From NCBI GenBank assembly GCA_913049565.1, contig CAJWZG010000004.1, positions 1 to 35,121 of the forward strand: a stretch of 35,121 bases of DNA. Direction: 5' to 3'. The notes beneath the pieces were generated by a model. It saw only the letters and a list, made by a program, of their open reading frames with translations, did no database searches and had not been told where the DNA came from. Source of the stretch: an uncultured Gammaproteobacteria bacterium. GTDB taxonomy: Bacteria; Pseudomonadota; Gammaproteobacteria; Pseudomonadales; Azotimanducaceae_A. Below, one piece after another: positions 1-7,800 of this stretch. Position 1 is the first letter of the stretch, and each line of letters opens with the position of its first letter. The translations under genes were made by a program, and so were the position numbers.

Positions 1-543
1 GCAATCGGTAAGGCATCAGCGCAGATCACACCCCTATATCGACAGTGGATCAATGCCTCGCGTTTCGTAGTGTTGTCGACGGTGGGACCGGACGGCACCG
101 ACGCCAGTCCTCGGGGTGATGCAGATGCGGTGGTTCGAGTTGTCGATGCGCGAACCCTTTGGTTACCCGATTGGAAAGGGAACAACCGCCTAGACTCTTT
201 GCGAAACATTGTGCGTGATGGGCGTTTGAGTTTGATGTTCATGGTGCCGGGCTCCGACACCGTTGTACGGATCAACGGCAAAGCCGCGGTAACTGCCGAT
301 CCTCAAATTGTCGAGCACTTTAATCGTGAGGGTAAAACGCCTTGTACAGTGACGGTGATCGGCGTGCGCGAGGTGTACTTTCAGTGCGCCAAGGCATTAA
401 TGCGGTCGCGTCTTTGGCATGGTGATGACGAGAGCGCAGGGCTCCCAACGGCAGGTCAATTTTTGCAAGAGCAAGCGCCTGAGTTTGATGGCTCAACTTA
501 TGACAACGGCTATCCGCAATACGCTAAAGAACGATTGTGGTGA
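1..543 (+). CDS. PPOX-type FMN-binding flavoprotein, 5' partial
   Basis: The frame is open from base 1, so the start lies outside the window. At least 180 residues are visible. The first GTG (base 70) is internal, because family-like sequence (TPLYRQWINASRFVVLST) precedes it. The split-barrel pattern of the pyridoxamine 5'-phosphate oxidase superfamily is clear: a strand ending in FVVLSTVGPDG, then DASPRGD, LPDWKGNNRLDSL, and a later strand VVRINGKAAV. The pattern is closest to the MSMEG_1061-like subgroup, which binds FMN or a related flavin; substrates are mostly unknown. A cytoplasmic oxidoreductase is likely, but it should not be read as the vitamin B6 enzyme PdxH. Its last 50 bases overlap an opposite-strand frame that I read as a transporter remnant. 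Family confidence is good; function is unassigned. Confidence 0.8.
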   Translation, partial: AIGKASAQITPLYRQWINASRFVVLSTVGPDGTDASPRGDADAVVRVVDARTLWLPDWKGNNRLDSLRNIVRDGRLSLMFMVPGSDTVVRINGKAAVTADPQIVEHFNREGKTPCTVTVIGVREVYFQCAKALMRSRLWHGDDESAGLPTAGQFLQEQAPEFDGSTYDNGYPQYAKERLW

Positions 544-822
544 GTCCGCACTAACGTCGGGCACCTTGTTTACGAGCGTCATGGCTCGAACATCTCTGAC
601 GAAGAACACCAACAACGTTGGTACATTGACCATGCCCGTTGCGATCAGCAAAGTCAGGTCAGCCTCAAGTGTGGCGACCAATACGCCACCGAGCGCTGCA
701 CCGCCAGCAACAGCGCTGTCTCCAGCGATGCCCAATAATGCGTTGATGGACTGGAGTTTGGCTTTGGTAACCAGTTGTGTGATCAACCCGATGGCAGCAG
801 GTGCAGACCTTGCGCGATGTGA
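493..822 (-). pseudogene. MFS transporter remnant (probable)
   Basis: This is the only candidate content of the 362-base gap between the PPOX gene and the NRDE gene. After a TAA at 823-825 the minus strand is open for about 110 codons. It reads like the middle of a major facilitator superfamily drug/siderophore exporter: GLITQLVTKAKLQSINALLG, then a glycine-rich helix GGAALGGVLVATL and a further hydrophobic helix. This matches the usual pattern of a loop with QxxNAL followed by GxxLGGxL in MFS_3-type proteins. Only about two membrane segments remain; the N-terminal and C-terminal parts are missing and there is no convincing start (only a TTG at 786, without a ribosome site). The end runs into the PPOX coding sequence, probably by chance. 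I infer a decayed gene. It could instead be a chance open frame. Confidence 0.45.
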
Positions 823-905
823 TTAGATGCTATTTCGTCTCTCTAGAGTAACGACTACCCTACTATGGCGTATCGACTCTTAGGCGAAACCCGAGGATGT
901 TGGGG

Positions 906-1691
906 TTAGTTTGGAGCAGATTTGTCGACTGCCTCAACGGCAAAGTTGAACTCGACCATAGACCCGGTGACGCCATCGGGTAGATAAGTTTGCTCAGCAA
1001 AATAGATTTGCGAAGACCCCATACGAACGACGGTGCTGGCACGAGTACCATAGTGAGAGTCGCAAATGAAACATGAGCTCAAGTGACGCTCGACTTCTAC
1101 GGGTTTGCCGCGTTCAGGCAGTTGTTCGTCATCGGGTTTTTGCTGGTCGTTCAACAGGCCGATTAACTGCGAGTTGTCGTGTTCTGTGTTAGCAAGCTCA
1201 CCTAACCGACGAGCGCCATCGACGCATTTTGGCCAAGATGCCCCAAGCTCGGCATTACTTAGGCCGTAGTCACCGGCAGGTAGCAGTCGGCTGCGCGGTT
1301 GATCTGGCTGAGAGATGTTGGTGGTGTAAAGAAGGCGCTCCCCGTCGAATAACAGCAGATTGAAACCGGCGTATTCTTCGCCCTTGATGCTCAGCGCATA
1401 ATCCTTAACCGACTGAGTGTCGGCTAAGAAGCCGTGCACCAGCTCACCGCGAGACTTCGGGAATGTGGCCTGGCCTTGCTGAGTAAAGTTGGTGAGGGCG
1501 GCAAAGCGGCCCTGCTTCGAACAGCCTAGCCAAGTACCGCCGGCAACTAAATCTTTACCCGCCAAAATCTGTGGCTCACTGTCCCAAAACTGTGCAGCGG
1601 CACTGGCTCTTTGATGAAACTCATCACGGTTAGCTGCAATGAGTAGTGGTTCGTCGGTCCTCGGTCGAAAGCGAAACAAGATCAAGCACAT
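906..1691 (-). CDS. NRDE family protein (TANGO2-like, DUF833)
   Basis: The 261-residue protein begins MCLILFRF and has the family signature AANRDEFHQR at residues 19-28, followed by FWDSEPQILAGKDLVAGGTW. This N-terminal half is diagnostic of the NRDE/TANGO2 family. Cys2 directly after the initiator Met is conserved in the family and suggests a possible N-terminal nucleophile fold. The biochemical role is not settled; eukaryotic TANGO2 has been linked to haem and acyl-CoA handling. The gene is divergent from lgt, with 86 bases between the two start codons that must hold promoters for both. No strong ribosome site precedes the ATG; the upstream bases are T-rich. The family call is secure, the function open. 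Confidence 0.9.
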   Translation of the reverse strand: MCLILFRFRPRTDEPLLIAANRDEFHQRASAAAQFWDSEPQILAGKDLVAGGTWLGCSKQGRFAALTNFTQQGQATFPKSRGELVHGFLADTQSVKDYALSIKGEEYAGFNLLLFDGERLLYTTNISQPDQPRSRLLPAGDYGLSNAELGASWPKCVDGARRLGELANTEHDNSQLIGLLNDQQKPDDEQLPERGKPVEVERHLSSCFICDSHYGTRASTVVRMGSSQIYFAEQTYLPDGVTGSMVEFNFAVEAVDKSAPN

Positions 1692-1777
1692 AAAAAAAGA
1701 ACTGGCAGACTAAGAAGCGGGCGAGTGTAGCAGGACTTTACGTTATCCTGCGGCCATACTTTTGACTGCCGACGCCT

Positions 1778-2617
1778 ATGCACTATCCAGTGATTGATCC
1801 GATCATTATTTCTCTTGGACCGTTAGCTTTGCGCTGGTACGGACTAACCTGGCTGATTGGCTTCACGGCCGTTTACCTGCTCGGCCAGTGGCGTATCAAC
1901 AACCGTCCGGATCTACTGAACTCACCATGGGATTCCGAGCAGCTTTCGGATCTGGTGTTTTATGGGGCGATGGGTGCCGTACTAGGTGGTCGCGTCGGCT
2001 ATGCCTTTTTTTACGGATTTGAACGCCTCGCGGCCGACCCTTTTTATTTGCTCCGTATTTGGGAAGGCGGCATGTCATTTCATGGCGGTTTCTTGGGTGT
2101 ACTGGTCGCCATGGTGCTGTTTGGTCGGCGCTACGGTAAGGACTTTCTGACTGTTACCGATTTTTTGGCCCCGCTTTGCCCTATCGGCTTGGGGTCGGTG
2201 CGTATTGGCAATTTCATCAATATGGAATTGCCGGGGCGTGTGACCGAAAGCAGCTTTGGTCTTATCTTTAAGTGCCAAGCTGTCCGTGATCTAAATCCGA
2301 TGTGTTTCGGTACTTGGGAAAACGTTGCAAGGCATCCTTCTTCGTTGTACCAGTCGGCTACTGAAGGCGCTTTGTTGTTTGCTCTGCTTTGGTGGCTGTC
2401 AATGCAGCCAAGGGCCAAAGGCGCGCTATCCGGCGCCTTCTTGCTCGGTTATGGAAGCTTCCGCTTTTCGACAGAGTTCCTGCGTTCGCCAGACGCTCAC
2501 ATCGGGTTTGTGCTGTTCGAATTTATCAGTATGGGCCAGCTGCTTTCTTTACCAATGATCGTGATTGGCGTTTGGTTGCTGTGGTGGTCCCGCAGCAATG
2601 CGCAAACCGCCAGTTAA
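1778..2617 (+). CDS. lgt: prolipoprotein diacylglyceryl transferase Lgt
   Basis: Lgt moves a diacylglyceryl group from phosphatidylglycerol to the lipobox cysteine of prolipoproteins, the first step of lipoprotein maturation in the inner membrane. The 279-residue protein begins MHYPVIDPIIISLGPLALRW, as family members do, and has several hydrophobic segments. The signature EGGMSFHGGFLG (about residues 95-106) contains the conserved His. RIGNFINMELPGR (about 142-154) holds the signature Arg, Asn and Glu, although the usual INGE is INME here. HPSSLYQ replaces the common HPSQLYE. The length is normal. lgt followed by thyA is a frequent gammaproteobacterial order, and here 78 bases separate them. 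No clear ribosome site is visible before the ATG. Confidence 0.97.
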   Translation: MHYPVIDPIIISLGPLALRWYGLTWLIGFTAVYLLGQWRINNRPDLLNSPWDSEQLSDLVFYGAMGAVLGGRVGYAFFYGFERLAADPFYLLRIWEGGMSFHGGFLGVLVAMVLFGRRYGKDFLTVTDFLAPLCPIGLGSVRIGNFINMELPGRVTESSFGLIFKCQAVRDLNPMCFGTWENVARHPSSLYQSATEGALLFALLWWLSMQPRAKGALSGAFLLGYGSFRFSTEFLRSPDAHIGFVLFEFISMGQLLSLPMIVIGVWLLWWSRSNAQTAS

Positions 2618-2695
2618 GCGCGAGTCAGCAAGATCTGATCGCCCAGCCAAATCATCACTGCTAGTATCTGACACGGAACAGCCAAGGTAGTCGAC

Positions 2696-3490
2696 ATGCA
2701 GCAATATCTCGATTTGATGCGCCACGTGCGCGAAAACGGCACGTTCAAGTCTGATCGAACCGGCACAGGGACCTATAGTGTTTTTGGTCATCAAATGCGG
2801 TTTGATCTTGCTGACGGTTTTCCCTTAGTCACCAGCAAGAAGATGTTTCTCAAAGGCATCATTCATGAATTGCTTTGGTTTTTGCAGGGAGCAACGAACA
2901 TCTCGTATCTAACTGACCACAATGTCCACATATGGGACGAGTGGGCAGACGAGCACGGTGAGTTGGGTCCGGTATACGGCTCCCAATGGCGCTCTTGGCC
3001 GGGCCCCGACGGCAGCACTATCGATCAAATCGAAACGCTAGTTGAGGGCATACGCAAAAATCCCGACAGCCGCCGGCATATTGTCAGTGCGTGGAATGTT
3101 GCCGAGGTAAGCAATATGGCGCTGCCGCCCTGTCACACGCTGTTTCAATTTTATGTGGCTGACGGCAAGCTGTCGTGCCAGCTGTATCAACGCAGCGCAG
3201 ACATCTTTCTTGGTGTGCCCTTCAATATCGCATCCTATGCCTTGCTTACCATGCTGATTGCCCAAGTCTGCGACCTGCAGTTGGGAGACTTTGTGCACAC
3301 CATGGGCGATGCGCATCTATATACCAATCATCTCGAACAAACGGATTTACAGCTTTCGCGCAGCCCCTTACCGCTGCCGCAAATGCATCTTAATCCCGAC
3401 GTGAAAGACATTTTTGGCTTTGCCTATGAAGACTTCGAACTCAAGGGCTATGAATGTCATGCGGGTATCAAGGCGCCTATCGCGGTCTGA
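2696..3490 (+). CDS. thyA: thymidylate synthase ThyA
   Basis: ThyA methylates dUMP to dTMP using 5,10-methylenetetrahydrofolate and releases dihydrofolate. At 264 residues it matches the E. coli enzyme in length. The catalytic cysteine is Cys146 in [10 protein letters not shown], at the same number as in E. coli. The dUMP phosphate-binding arginines are seen in [10 protein letters not shown] (residues 17-26) and [11 protein letters not shown] (124-134), followed by CQLYQRSAD. The C-terminus ends in PIAV, which closes over the active site in this family. A ribosome site AAGG lies 8 bases before the ATG. folA follows 15 bases downstream, so the dihydrofolate made here is reduced by the product of the next gene; co-transcription is likely. 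Confidence 0.98.
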   Translation: MQQYLDLMRHVRENGTFKSDRTGTGTYSVFGHQMRFDLADGFPLVTSKKMFLKGIIHELLWFLQGATNISYLTDHNVHIWDEWADEHGELGPVYGSQWRSWPGPDGSTIDQIETLVEGIRKNPDSRRHIVSAWNVAEVSNMALPPCHTLFQFYVADGKLSCQLYQRSADIFLGVPFNIASYALLTMLIAQVCDLQLGDFVHTMGDAHLYTNHLEQTDLQLSRSPLPLPQMHLNPDVKDIFGFAYEDFELKGYECHAGIKAPIAV

Positions 3491-3505
3491 ATTAGGACAA
3501 ATCGA

Positions 3506-4012
3506 ATGCAGATATCGTTGATCTGGGCCATGGCCGAAAACCGAGTCATTGGCCGCAATAATTCTCTGCCGTGGCGCCTGCCTAACGATATGCGCCACTT
3601 CATGCAAACAACCATGGGCCGGCCGGTGATCATGGGACGTAAAACCTTCGAATCCATGAAGTCAGCGTTGCCCGGACGAACCAATATCGTGCTCACGCAG
3701 AGCGACCAGTGGCAGCGCGAGGGAGTTCAGGTGGTAGCCAATTTGGATGAGGCTATAGCGCTGGCCGAAAGTCAGTGCCTAATCGACGGTATCGACGAAG
3801 TGATGATTATTGGCGGCGCGCAGATTTACGAACTAGCACTGCCGCTGGCTGATCGACTGTATGTCACCTTGGTACACGCCGAACCCGAGGGTGATGTGTA
3901 TTTTCCCAGCGTTGATTTGAGTGCCTGGCAGATAACCTATGAAGAGCGCTTCGACGGGGATCAACGGCACAGCAGTGACTATACGTTTCAAACCCTAGAG
4001 CGCGTTTTTTAG
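3506..4012 (+). CDS. folA: dihydrofolate reductase FolA
   Basis: FolA reduces dihydrofolate to tetrahydrofolate with NADPH and is the trimethoprim target. The 168-residue protein has the N-terminal pattern ISLIWAMAENRVIGRNNSLP. The active-site acid is Asp28 in WRLPNDMRHF, equivalent to Asp27 in E. coli. GRPVIMGRKTFES and the later IIGGAQIYELAL form the NADPH site. Its length is normal for a chromosomal type. AGGA lies 8 bases upstream of the ATG. It follows thyA closely and is probably cotranscribed with it. A weak inverted repeat (AGCGCG at 3999-4004, CGCGCT at 4016-4021) surrounds a T-run at the stop codon, but I do not call it a terminator. Confidence 0.97.
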   Translation: MQISLIWAMAENRVIGRNNSLPWRLPNDMRHFMQTTMGRPVIMGRKTFESMKSALPGRTNIVLTQSDQWQREGVQVVANLDEAIALAESQCLIDGIDEVMIIGGAQIYELALPLADRLYVTLVHAEPEGDVYFPSVDLSAWQITYEERFDGDQRHSSDYTFQTLERVF

Positions 4013-4027
4013 ACGCGCGCTGCGGCT

Positions 4028-5047
4028 ATGCCTGCTGAGAATATCCCCAACGGCAAACTCGCTTTGTGCGTCAATCCGATGTCAGGGAGGGATGTCAGGC
4101 GCTTAGCCGCCCGCGCAACAAATATGACCCACGAAGCCAAGCGTGACATTGTTGCGAGAGTTGCGGCTGGGGCCGACGCGGTGGGTGTTACTAACATCTA
4201 TATCGCGCGAGAACCTTTTCGTATCGCAGAGGGTGCCCTTGAGCTAATGACCCTCAACGCAAAGGTGCATATTGTCGATATCCCGCTCACCAATACGGCC
4301 AAGGACACCGCACAAGCGATGCAGGAATTCAAAGCGGCAGGTTGCCATACGGTGGTATCGCTCGGCGGTGACGGAACCAATCGAGCCATAGTCGGTACCG
4401 ACAGCGAGATCGACTTGGTACCTATTTCTACTGGCACCAATAACGTCTTTCCTGCGCTGATGGAGCCAACATTAGGGGGCATGGTTGCAGGCTTAAACGC
4501 AGTAGGTAAAACCGCCCAGATGCCCGAGCATTTGAGATCCCGAGCAAAGGTACTGCATCTACAAACCCCAACGAAAACTGATATTGGGCTGATAGACGTG
4601 GTGCTGTTGCGCCGTGATCATGTGGGCAACCTATTGCCATTTGATGCAGATCGACTGGACAGTATGTTGCTCTCGCGTGCGGAACCTAATTCAGTCGGCA
4701 TGTCGCCGATAGGTGGTTTTGTTGACCCAATCTACGATCAAGACGACTGCGGTTTGTGGGTGCGTATGGGCGGTGAGGGCCAAATTGTTCGGGTGCCCCT
4801 GTCGCCGGGCCATTTTCGTGATGTGATTGTAAGTCAAACAGATAGAACTGCATTTGATGAAACGCGGATCTTTTACGGTCCTGGGGTGATTGCACTGGAT
4901 GGCGACCGAGATCACACGTTGCTCGACGGTGAGCAGGCAACCGTGACCGTTCGACGTGACGGTCCACGCATACTCGATGTGGAGGGCATCATGCGCTGGG
5001 CTGTTGGAGCGGGTATGATGAGCGCCGCCGTGAAAGCCGTTGGTTAA
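4028..5047 (+). CDS. ATP-NAD kinase family protein, AcoX-like
   Basis: The 339-residue protein has the NAD kinase/diacylglycerol kinase fold signature GGDGTNR at residues 113-119. It also has NPMSGRDVRRLAARA near the N-terminus, a conserved STGTNNVFP around 137-145 and a C-terminal beta-rich half. This arrangement fits the AcoX branch of ATP-NAD kinase-like proteins, first known from acetoin catabolism operons, where the reaction is not established. No acetoin dehydrogenase genes lie nearby; it sits between folA and fabV, starting 15 bases after folA and ending 46 bases before fabV. A role in NADP(H) supply for these two reductases is an attractive guess only. No clear ribosome site is seen, so coupling to folA is possible. 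Confidence 0.8.
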   Translation: MPAENIPNGKLALCVNPMSGRDVRRLAARATNMTHEAKRDIVARVAAGADAVGVTNIYIAREPFRIAEGALELMTLNAKVHIVDIPLTNTAKDTAQAMQEFKAAGCHTVVSLGGDGTNRAIVGTDSEIDLVPISTGTNNVFPALMEPTLGGMVAGLNAVGKTAQMPEHLRSRAKVLHLQTPTKTDIGLIDVVLLRRDHVGNLLPFDADRLDSMLLSRAEPNSVGMSPIGGFVDPIYDQDDCGLWVRMGGEGQIVRVPLSPGHFRDVIVSQTDRTAFDETRIFYGPGVIALDGDRDHTLLDGEQATVTVRRDGPRILDVEGIMRWAVGAGMMSAAVKAVG

Positions 5048-5093
5048 TCGAGGCTTGTTATCTAAGGCTTTGGCACTACTCGAAGGGAAACAT

Positions 5094-6278
5094 ATGATCG
5101 TAAAACCCCGTATTCGTGGGTTCATTTGTACTACAGCCCACCCCCATGGGTGCGCTGCCCATGTGAACCAACAAATCGACTATGTATCAAATCACTCAAT
5201 GGTTGCTAACGGTGCATTCAAAAACGTACTGGTGTTGGGCTGCTCGGGAGGTTATGGACTGGCGAGCCGGATTGTCGCAGGCTTTGGCTGTGGCGCGAAC
5301 ACTTTGGGTGTCTCATTTGAAAAGGCGCCCAGCGAAAGTAAAACCGCGTCCGCAGGCTGGTACAACAATAAAGCCTTTGAAGCGCGAGCGGCCGATGCAG
5401 GTGTCTATGCAAAAACCCTCGATGGAGACGCGTTTTCCGATGCGATGCGTGAAGAAGTGCTACGAACAATACAGGCTGACTTAGGCAAGATTGATCTTGT
5501 GGTGTACAGCCTTGCGTCGCCGGTGCGCCAGCATCCCAAGACTGAAGTTTTACATCGATCCAGCATCAAACCGCTTGGCGAAGTGCTGGATATCAAAACG
5601 GTACATGTAGAAAAAGGCGAAGTATCCAATATCGCCCTAGAACCGGCCAGCGCGGAAGAGATAGACGACACGGTTACCGTGATGGGCGGTGAGGATTGGG
5701 AGTATTGGATCGATGCTTTACTGGCGGCCGATCTGTTGGCCCCCAACGCAAAGACTGTTGCTTATACCTATATCGGCAGCGAGCTTACTTGGCCGATTTA
5801 CTGGGAGGGCACCTTGGGCAAGGCCAAGGCAGACCTTGATCGTGCAAGCGTCGAAATTCAGCAGAGGTTGCACCCCATTGGCGGTGATGCCCGCGTGGCC
5901 GTGCTGAAAGCCATCGTCAGTCAGGCAAGTGCTGCTATACCTGTCGTACCACTCTATGCAGCGTTGCTGTTCAAGGTTATGAAAGAGCAAGGAAGTCACG
6001 AAGAATGCATTGCCCATATTGATCGCCTTTTTGCCTCTCAATTACAACCCGGAGTCGCTCCGCGGTTCGATGAGGCAGGTCGCATTCGCGTCGACGATTT
6101 GGAGCTAGCAGAATCGGTGCAAGCAGAGGTAAAACGACGTTGGCCGCTAGTGGATACCCAGAACCTACCCGAGCTAGGCGATTTGTCGGGGTTTCGAGCC
6201 GATTTTCTTAAAATTTTTGGCTTCGGCATCGACGGGGTTGACTACGAAGCAGACGTAAACCCCCAGCGTATCAACTAA
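5094..6278 (+). CDS. fabV: enoyl-ACP reductase FabV (trans-2-enoyl reductase)
   Basis: FabV reduces the enoyl-ACP double bond with NADH in the last step of each fatty acid elongation cycle, and is the triclosan-tolerant alternative to FabI. I start it at the ATG at 5094: MIVKPRIRGFICTTAHP is the classic family N-terminus, and AAGGGA lies 5 bases upstream. The frame opens further back to 5040, but the extra 18 residues are not family-like. The 394-residue product has the dinucleotide-binding GCSGGYGLASRI at 49-60 and the catalytic pair Tyr236-(8 residues)-Lys245, matching Tyr235/Lys244 of the Burkholderia enzyme. The first step of acyl-chain supply for lipid A is thus encoded not far from lpxL. 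Whether another enoyl reductase exists cannot be seen here. Confidence 0.96.
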   Translation: MIVKPRIRGFICTTAHPHGCAAHVNQQIDYVSNHSMVANGAFKNVLVLGCSGGYGLASRIVAGFGCGANTLGVSFEKAPSESKTASAGWYNNKAFEARAADAGVYAKTLDGDAFSDAMREEVLRTIQADLGKIDLVVYSLASPVRQHPKTEVLHRSSIKPLGEVLDIKTVHVEKGEVSNIALEPASAEEIDDTVTVMGGEDWEYWIDALLAADLLAPNAKTVAYTYIGSELTWPIYWEGTLGKAKADLDRASVEIQQRLHPIGGDARVAVLKAIVSQASAAIPVVPLYAALLFKVMKEQGSHEECIAHIDRLFASQLQPGVAPRFDEAGRIRVDDLELAESVQAEVKRRWPLVDTQNLPELGDLSGFRADFLKIFGFGIDGVDYEADVNPQRIN

Positions 6279-6308
6279 GCCGAAAGCGCATTACCCTTAA
6301 GGAAGCAG

Positions 6309-7337
6309 ATGGAAAAAGTCTTCTTGCAAGCGTGTCGAGGTGAGCAAACCTCCCACACACCCATATGGCTAAATCGTCAGGCCGGACGCTACATGCCTGA
6401 ATATCATCAAGTGAAGGGCGATCTGCCGAGCCTAGATTTCTTCAAGAACCCAGAGCGTGCGGCGCAGGCGACTTTAGATGCACAACGAATTCTAGGCGTA
6501 GATGCGGCGATTATGTTCGCCGACCTCCTACCAATTTTAGAGCCCATGGGCCTCGATCTGGAATACGTCCCCGGTCAGGGTCCGGTGTTTGATAACCCCA
6601 TTCGCTCTGCCGCCGATGTTGCAAATCTAAAGACCGCGCCCGCCGTTGAACATACACCTTACATTGCCGACACCGTGCGTTGTATCAACGAAAGCCTACC
6701 CAAGGAGATTGCCCTCATCGGGTTTGCGGGTGCGCCATTTACCTTGGCGTCTTATGCGATTGAAGGCAAAGGGTCGCGCAACTATGTATTCGTGAAGAAG
6801 ATGATGTACGAGGCCCCGGAGCTTTGGCATGAGCTGATGGCTAAGCTCACGGGTCAGCTTGCAAGCTATTTGCAGCTGCAAATCAGCGCAGGGGTAGAAG
6901 CTGTGCAGCTGTTCGATACTTGGGTGGGCAACTTATCGATTTTTGATTATCGAACTTACGTTGAGCCGCACCTTAAGGCGCTAGTAGATAAGCTTTCAGA
7001 CAGTGTGCCCGTTATTTACTTCGGCACTGGCAACTATCATTTGTTACCGGCCGTTGCTGAGCTCAACATAGACGTGCTGGCGTTCGATTGGCGCACGCCA
7101 CTAAAACCCACTTGGGATCAGCTGGGCTGTAGTGCTGTGCAGGGCAATCTAGACCCCATCGTGTTATGCGCGGATAAAGCCGCCGTAGCGTCTCAGTCGC
7201 AGTGGTTACTCGATCAGGTAGCGGGTCGGCCTGGGCATATCTTCAATCTGGGCCACGGAATCATCCCCGAGACGCCTGTGGATAACGTTAAGTTTTTAGT
7301 GGACTTTGTACACGAGCAAAGTCAAAGAAGCCGCTGA
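6309..7337 (+). CDS. hemE: uroporphyrinogen decarboxylase HemE, divergent type
   Basis: HemE removes four carboxyl groups from uroporphyrinogen III to give coproporphyrinogen III in haem synthesis. The 342-residue protein has the substrate-binding WLNRQAGRYMPEY (about 20-32), GFAGAPFTLASY (about 140-151) and the late NLGHGIIPETP. The family is clear, but the sequence differs from usual gammaproteobacterial HemE: FADLLPILEPMGLDLEY replaces the typical FSDILTVPDAMGLGLYF, and VIYFGTGNYHLLPAV replaces the common TLFTKGGGQWLE. As I recall, these variants are typical of planctomycete and related lineages, so transfer or an old paralogue is possible. AAGGAAG lies just before the ATG. Another hemE may be present elsewhere in the genome. 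Confidence 0.93.
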   Translation: MEKVFLQACRGEQTSHTPIWLNRQAGRYMPEYHQVKGDLPSLDFFKNPERAAQATLDAQRILGVDAAIMFADLLPILEPMGLDLEYVPGQGPVFDNPIRSAADVANLKTAPAVEHTPYIADTVRCINESLPKEIALIGFAGAPFTLASYAIEGKGSRNYVFVKKMMYEAPELWHELMAKLTGQLASYLQLQISAGVEAVQLFDTWVGNLSIFDYRTYVEPHLKALVDKLSDSVPVIYFGTGNYHLLPAVAELNIDVLAFDWRTPLKPTWDQLGCSAVQGNLDPIVLCADKAAVASQSQWLLDQVAGRPGHIFNLGHGIIPETPVDNVKFLVDFVHEQSQRSR

Positions 7338-7379
7338 TCGTATGTTTGGGGTGTGGGGACTGGGAATGAAGGTTCGATC

Positions 7380-7799
7380 ATGATGAAAAGCCTCAGTCGA
7401 ATCCCGGCCGTTGTCGCTTGTATAGTCCTTGCTTACTTTGCTTTGATTTTCGGCGCTTCGGAAAGCGGCGAAGTGGTGCAGTTGACGACTCAAGACGCAT
7501 CAGGCGATGACGTTACCACCCGATTATGGGTTACCGATCACGACGGCGCCATGTGGCTTCGGGCTGACTCGGGTTCTGGTTGGTATCAGCGTTTGATTTT
7601 TCACGATATACAGGCGCCTGCGATGTTGCGGCGCGGCGATGTCAGTTACTTGATAACCGTTGCAGCATCTCCCGAAATGGTTAGTATCCTCAATGTCCTA
7701 ATGGCAGACAAATATGGTCTGGGTGACACCATTGTTGGCGCCCTCGGTGGTGGTGAATCAAGCACTGGAGTTGCACTGAAAGTGATTTTAGTCGACTGA
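7380..7799 (+). CDS. small membrane-anchored protein, nitroreductase/deazaflavin-like (DUF385-type)
   Basis: The frame opens at 7353, but the ATG at 7380 is preferred because GAAGG lies 7 bases upstream. This gives 139 residues, MMKSLSRIPAVVACIVLAYF being a basic start and single membrane segment or uncleaved signal. The rest is a small beta-barrel-like domain: VVQLTTQDASGDDVTTRLWV, MWLRADSGSGWYQRL, and MADKYGLGDTIVGAL. This resembles proteins annotated as nitroreductase/quinone reductase or deazaflavin-dependent relatives, which bind F420 or a flavin in actinobacteria; use of F420 here is unproven. It lies 42 bases after hemE and ends one base before the convergent DUF7065/DUF7064 gene. Real gene very likely, function unknown. 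Confidence 0.65.
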   Translation: MMKSLSRIPAVVACIVLAYFALIFGASESGEVVQLTTQDASGDDVTTRLWVTDHDGAMWLRADSGSGWYQRLIFHDIQAPAMLRRGDVSYLITVAASPEMVSILNVLMADKYGLGDTIVGALGGGESSTGVALKVILVD

Positions 7800-7800
7800 A

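Noticed and set aside
419..826. Plus-strand open frame of 135 codons after the PPOX gene
   Set aside because: Low-complexity Ser/Thr/Ala translation with no family pattern; it is the complement of the transporter-like minus frame.
3999..4021. Inverted repeat with T-run at the end of folA as a terminator
   Set aside because: The T-run is in the loop, not after the stem, and the next gene starts 7 bases later.
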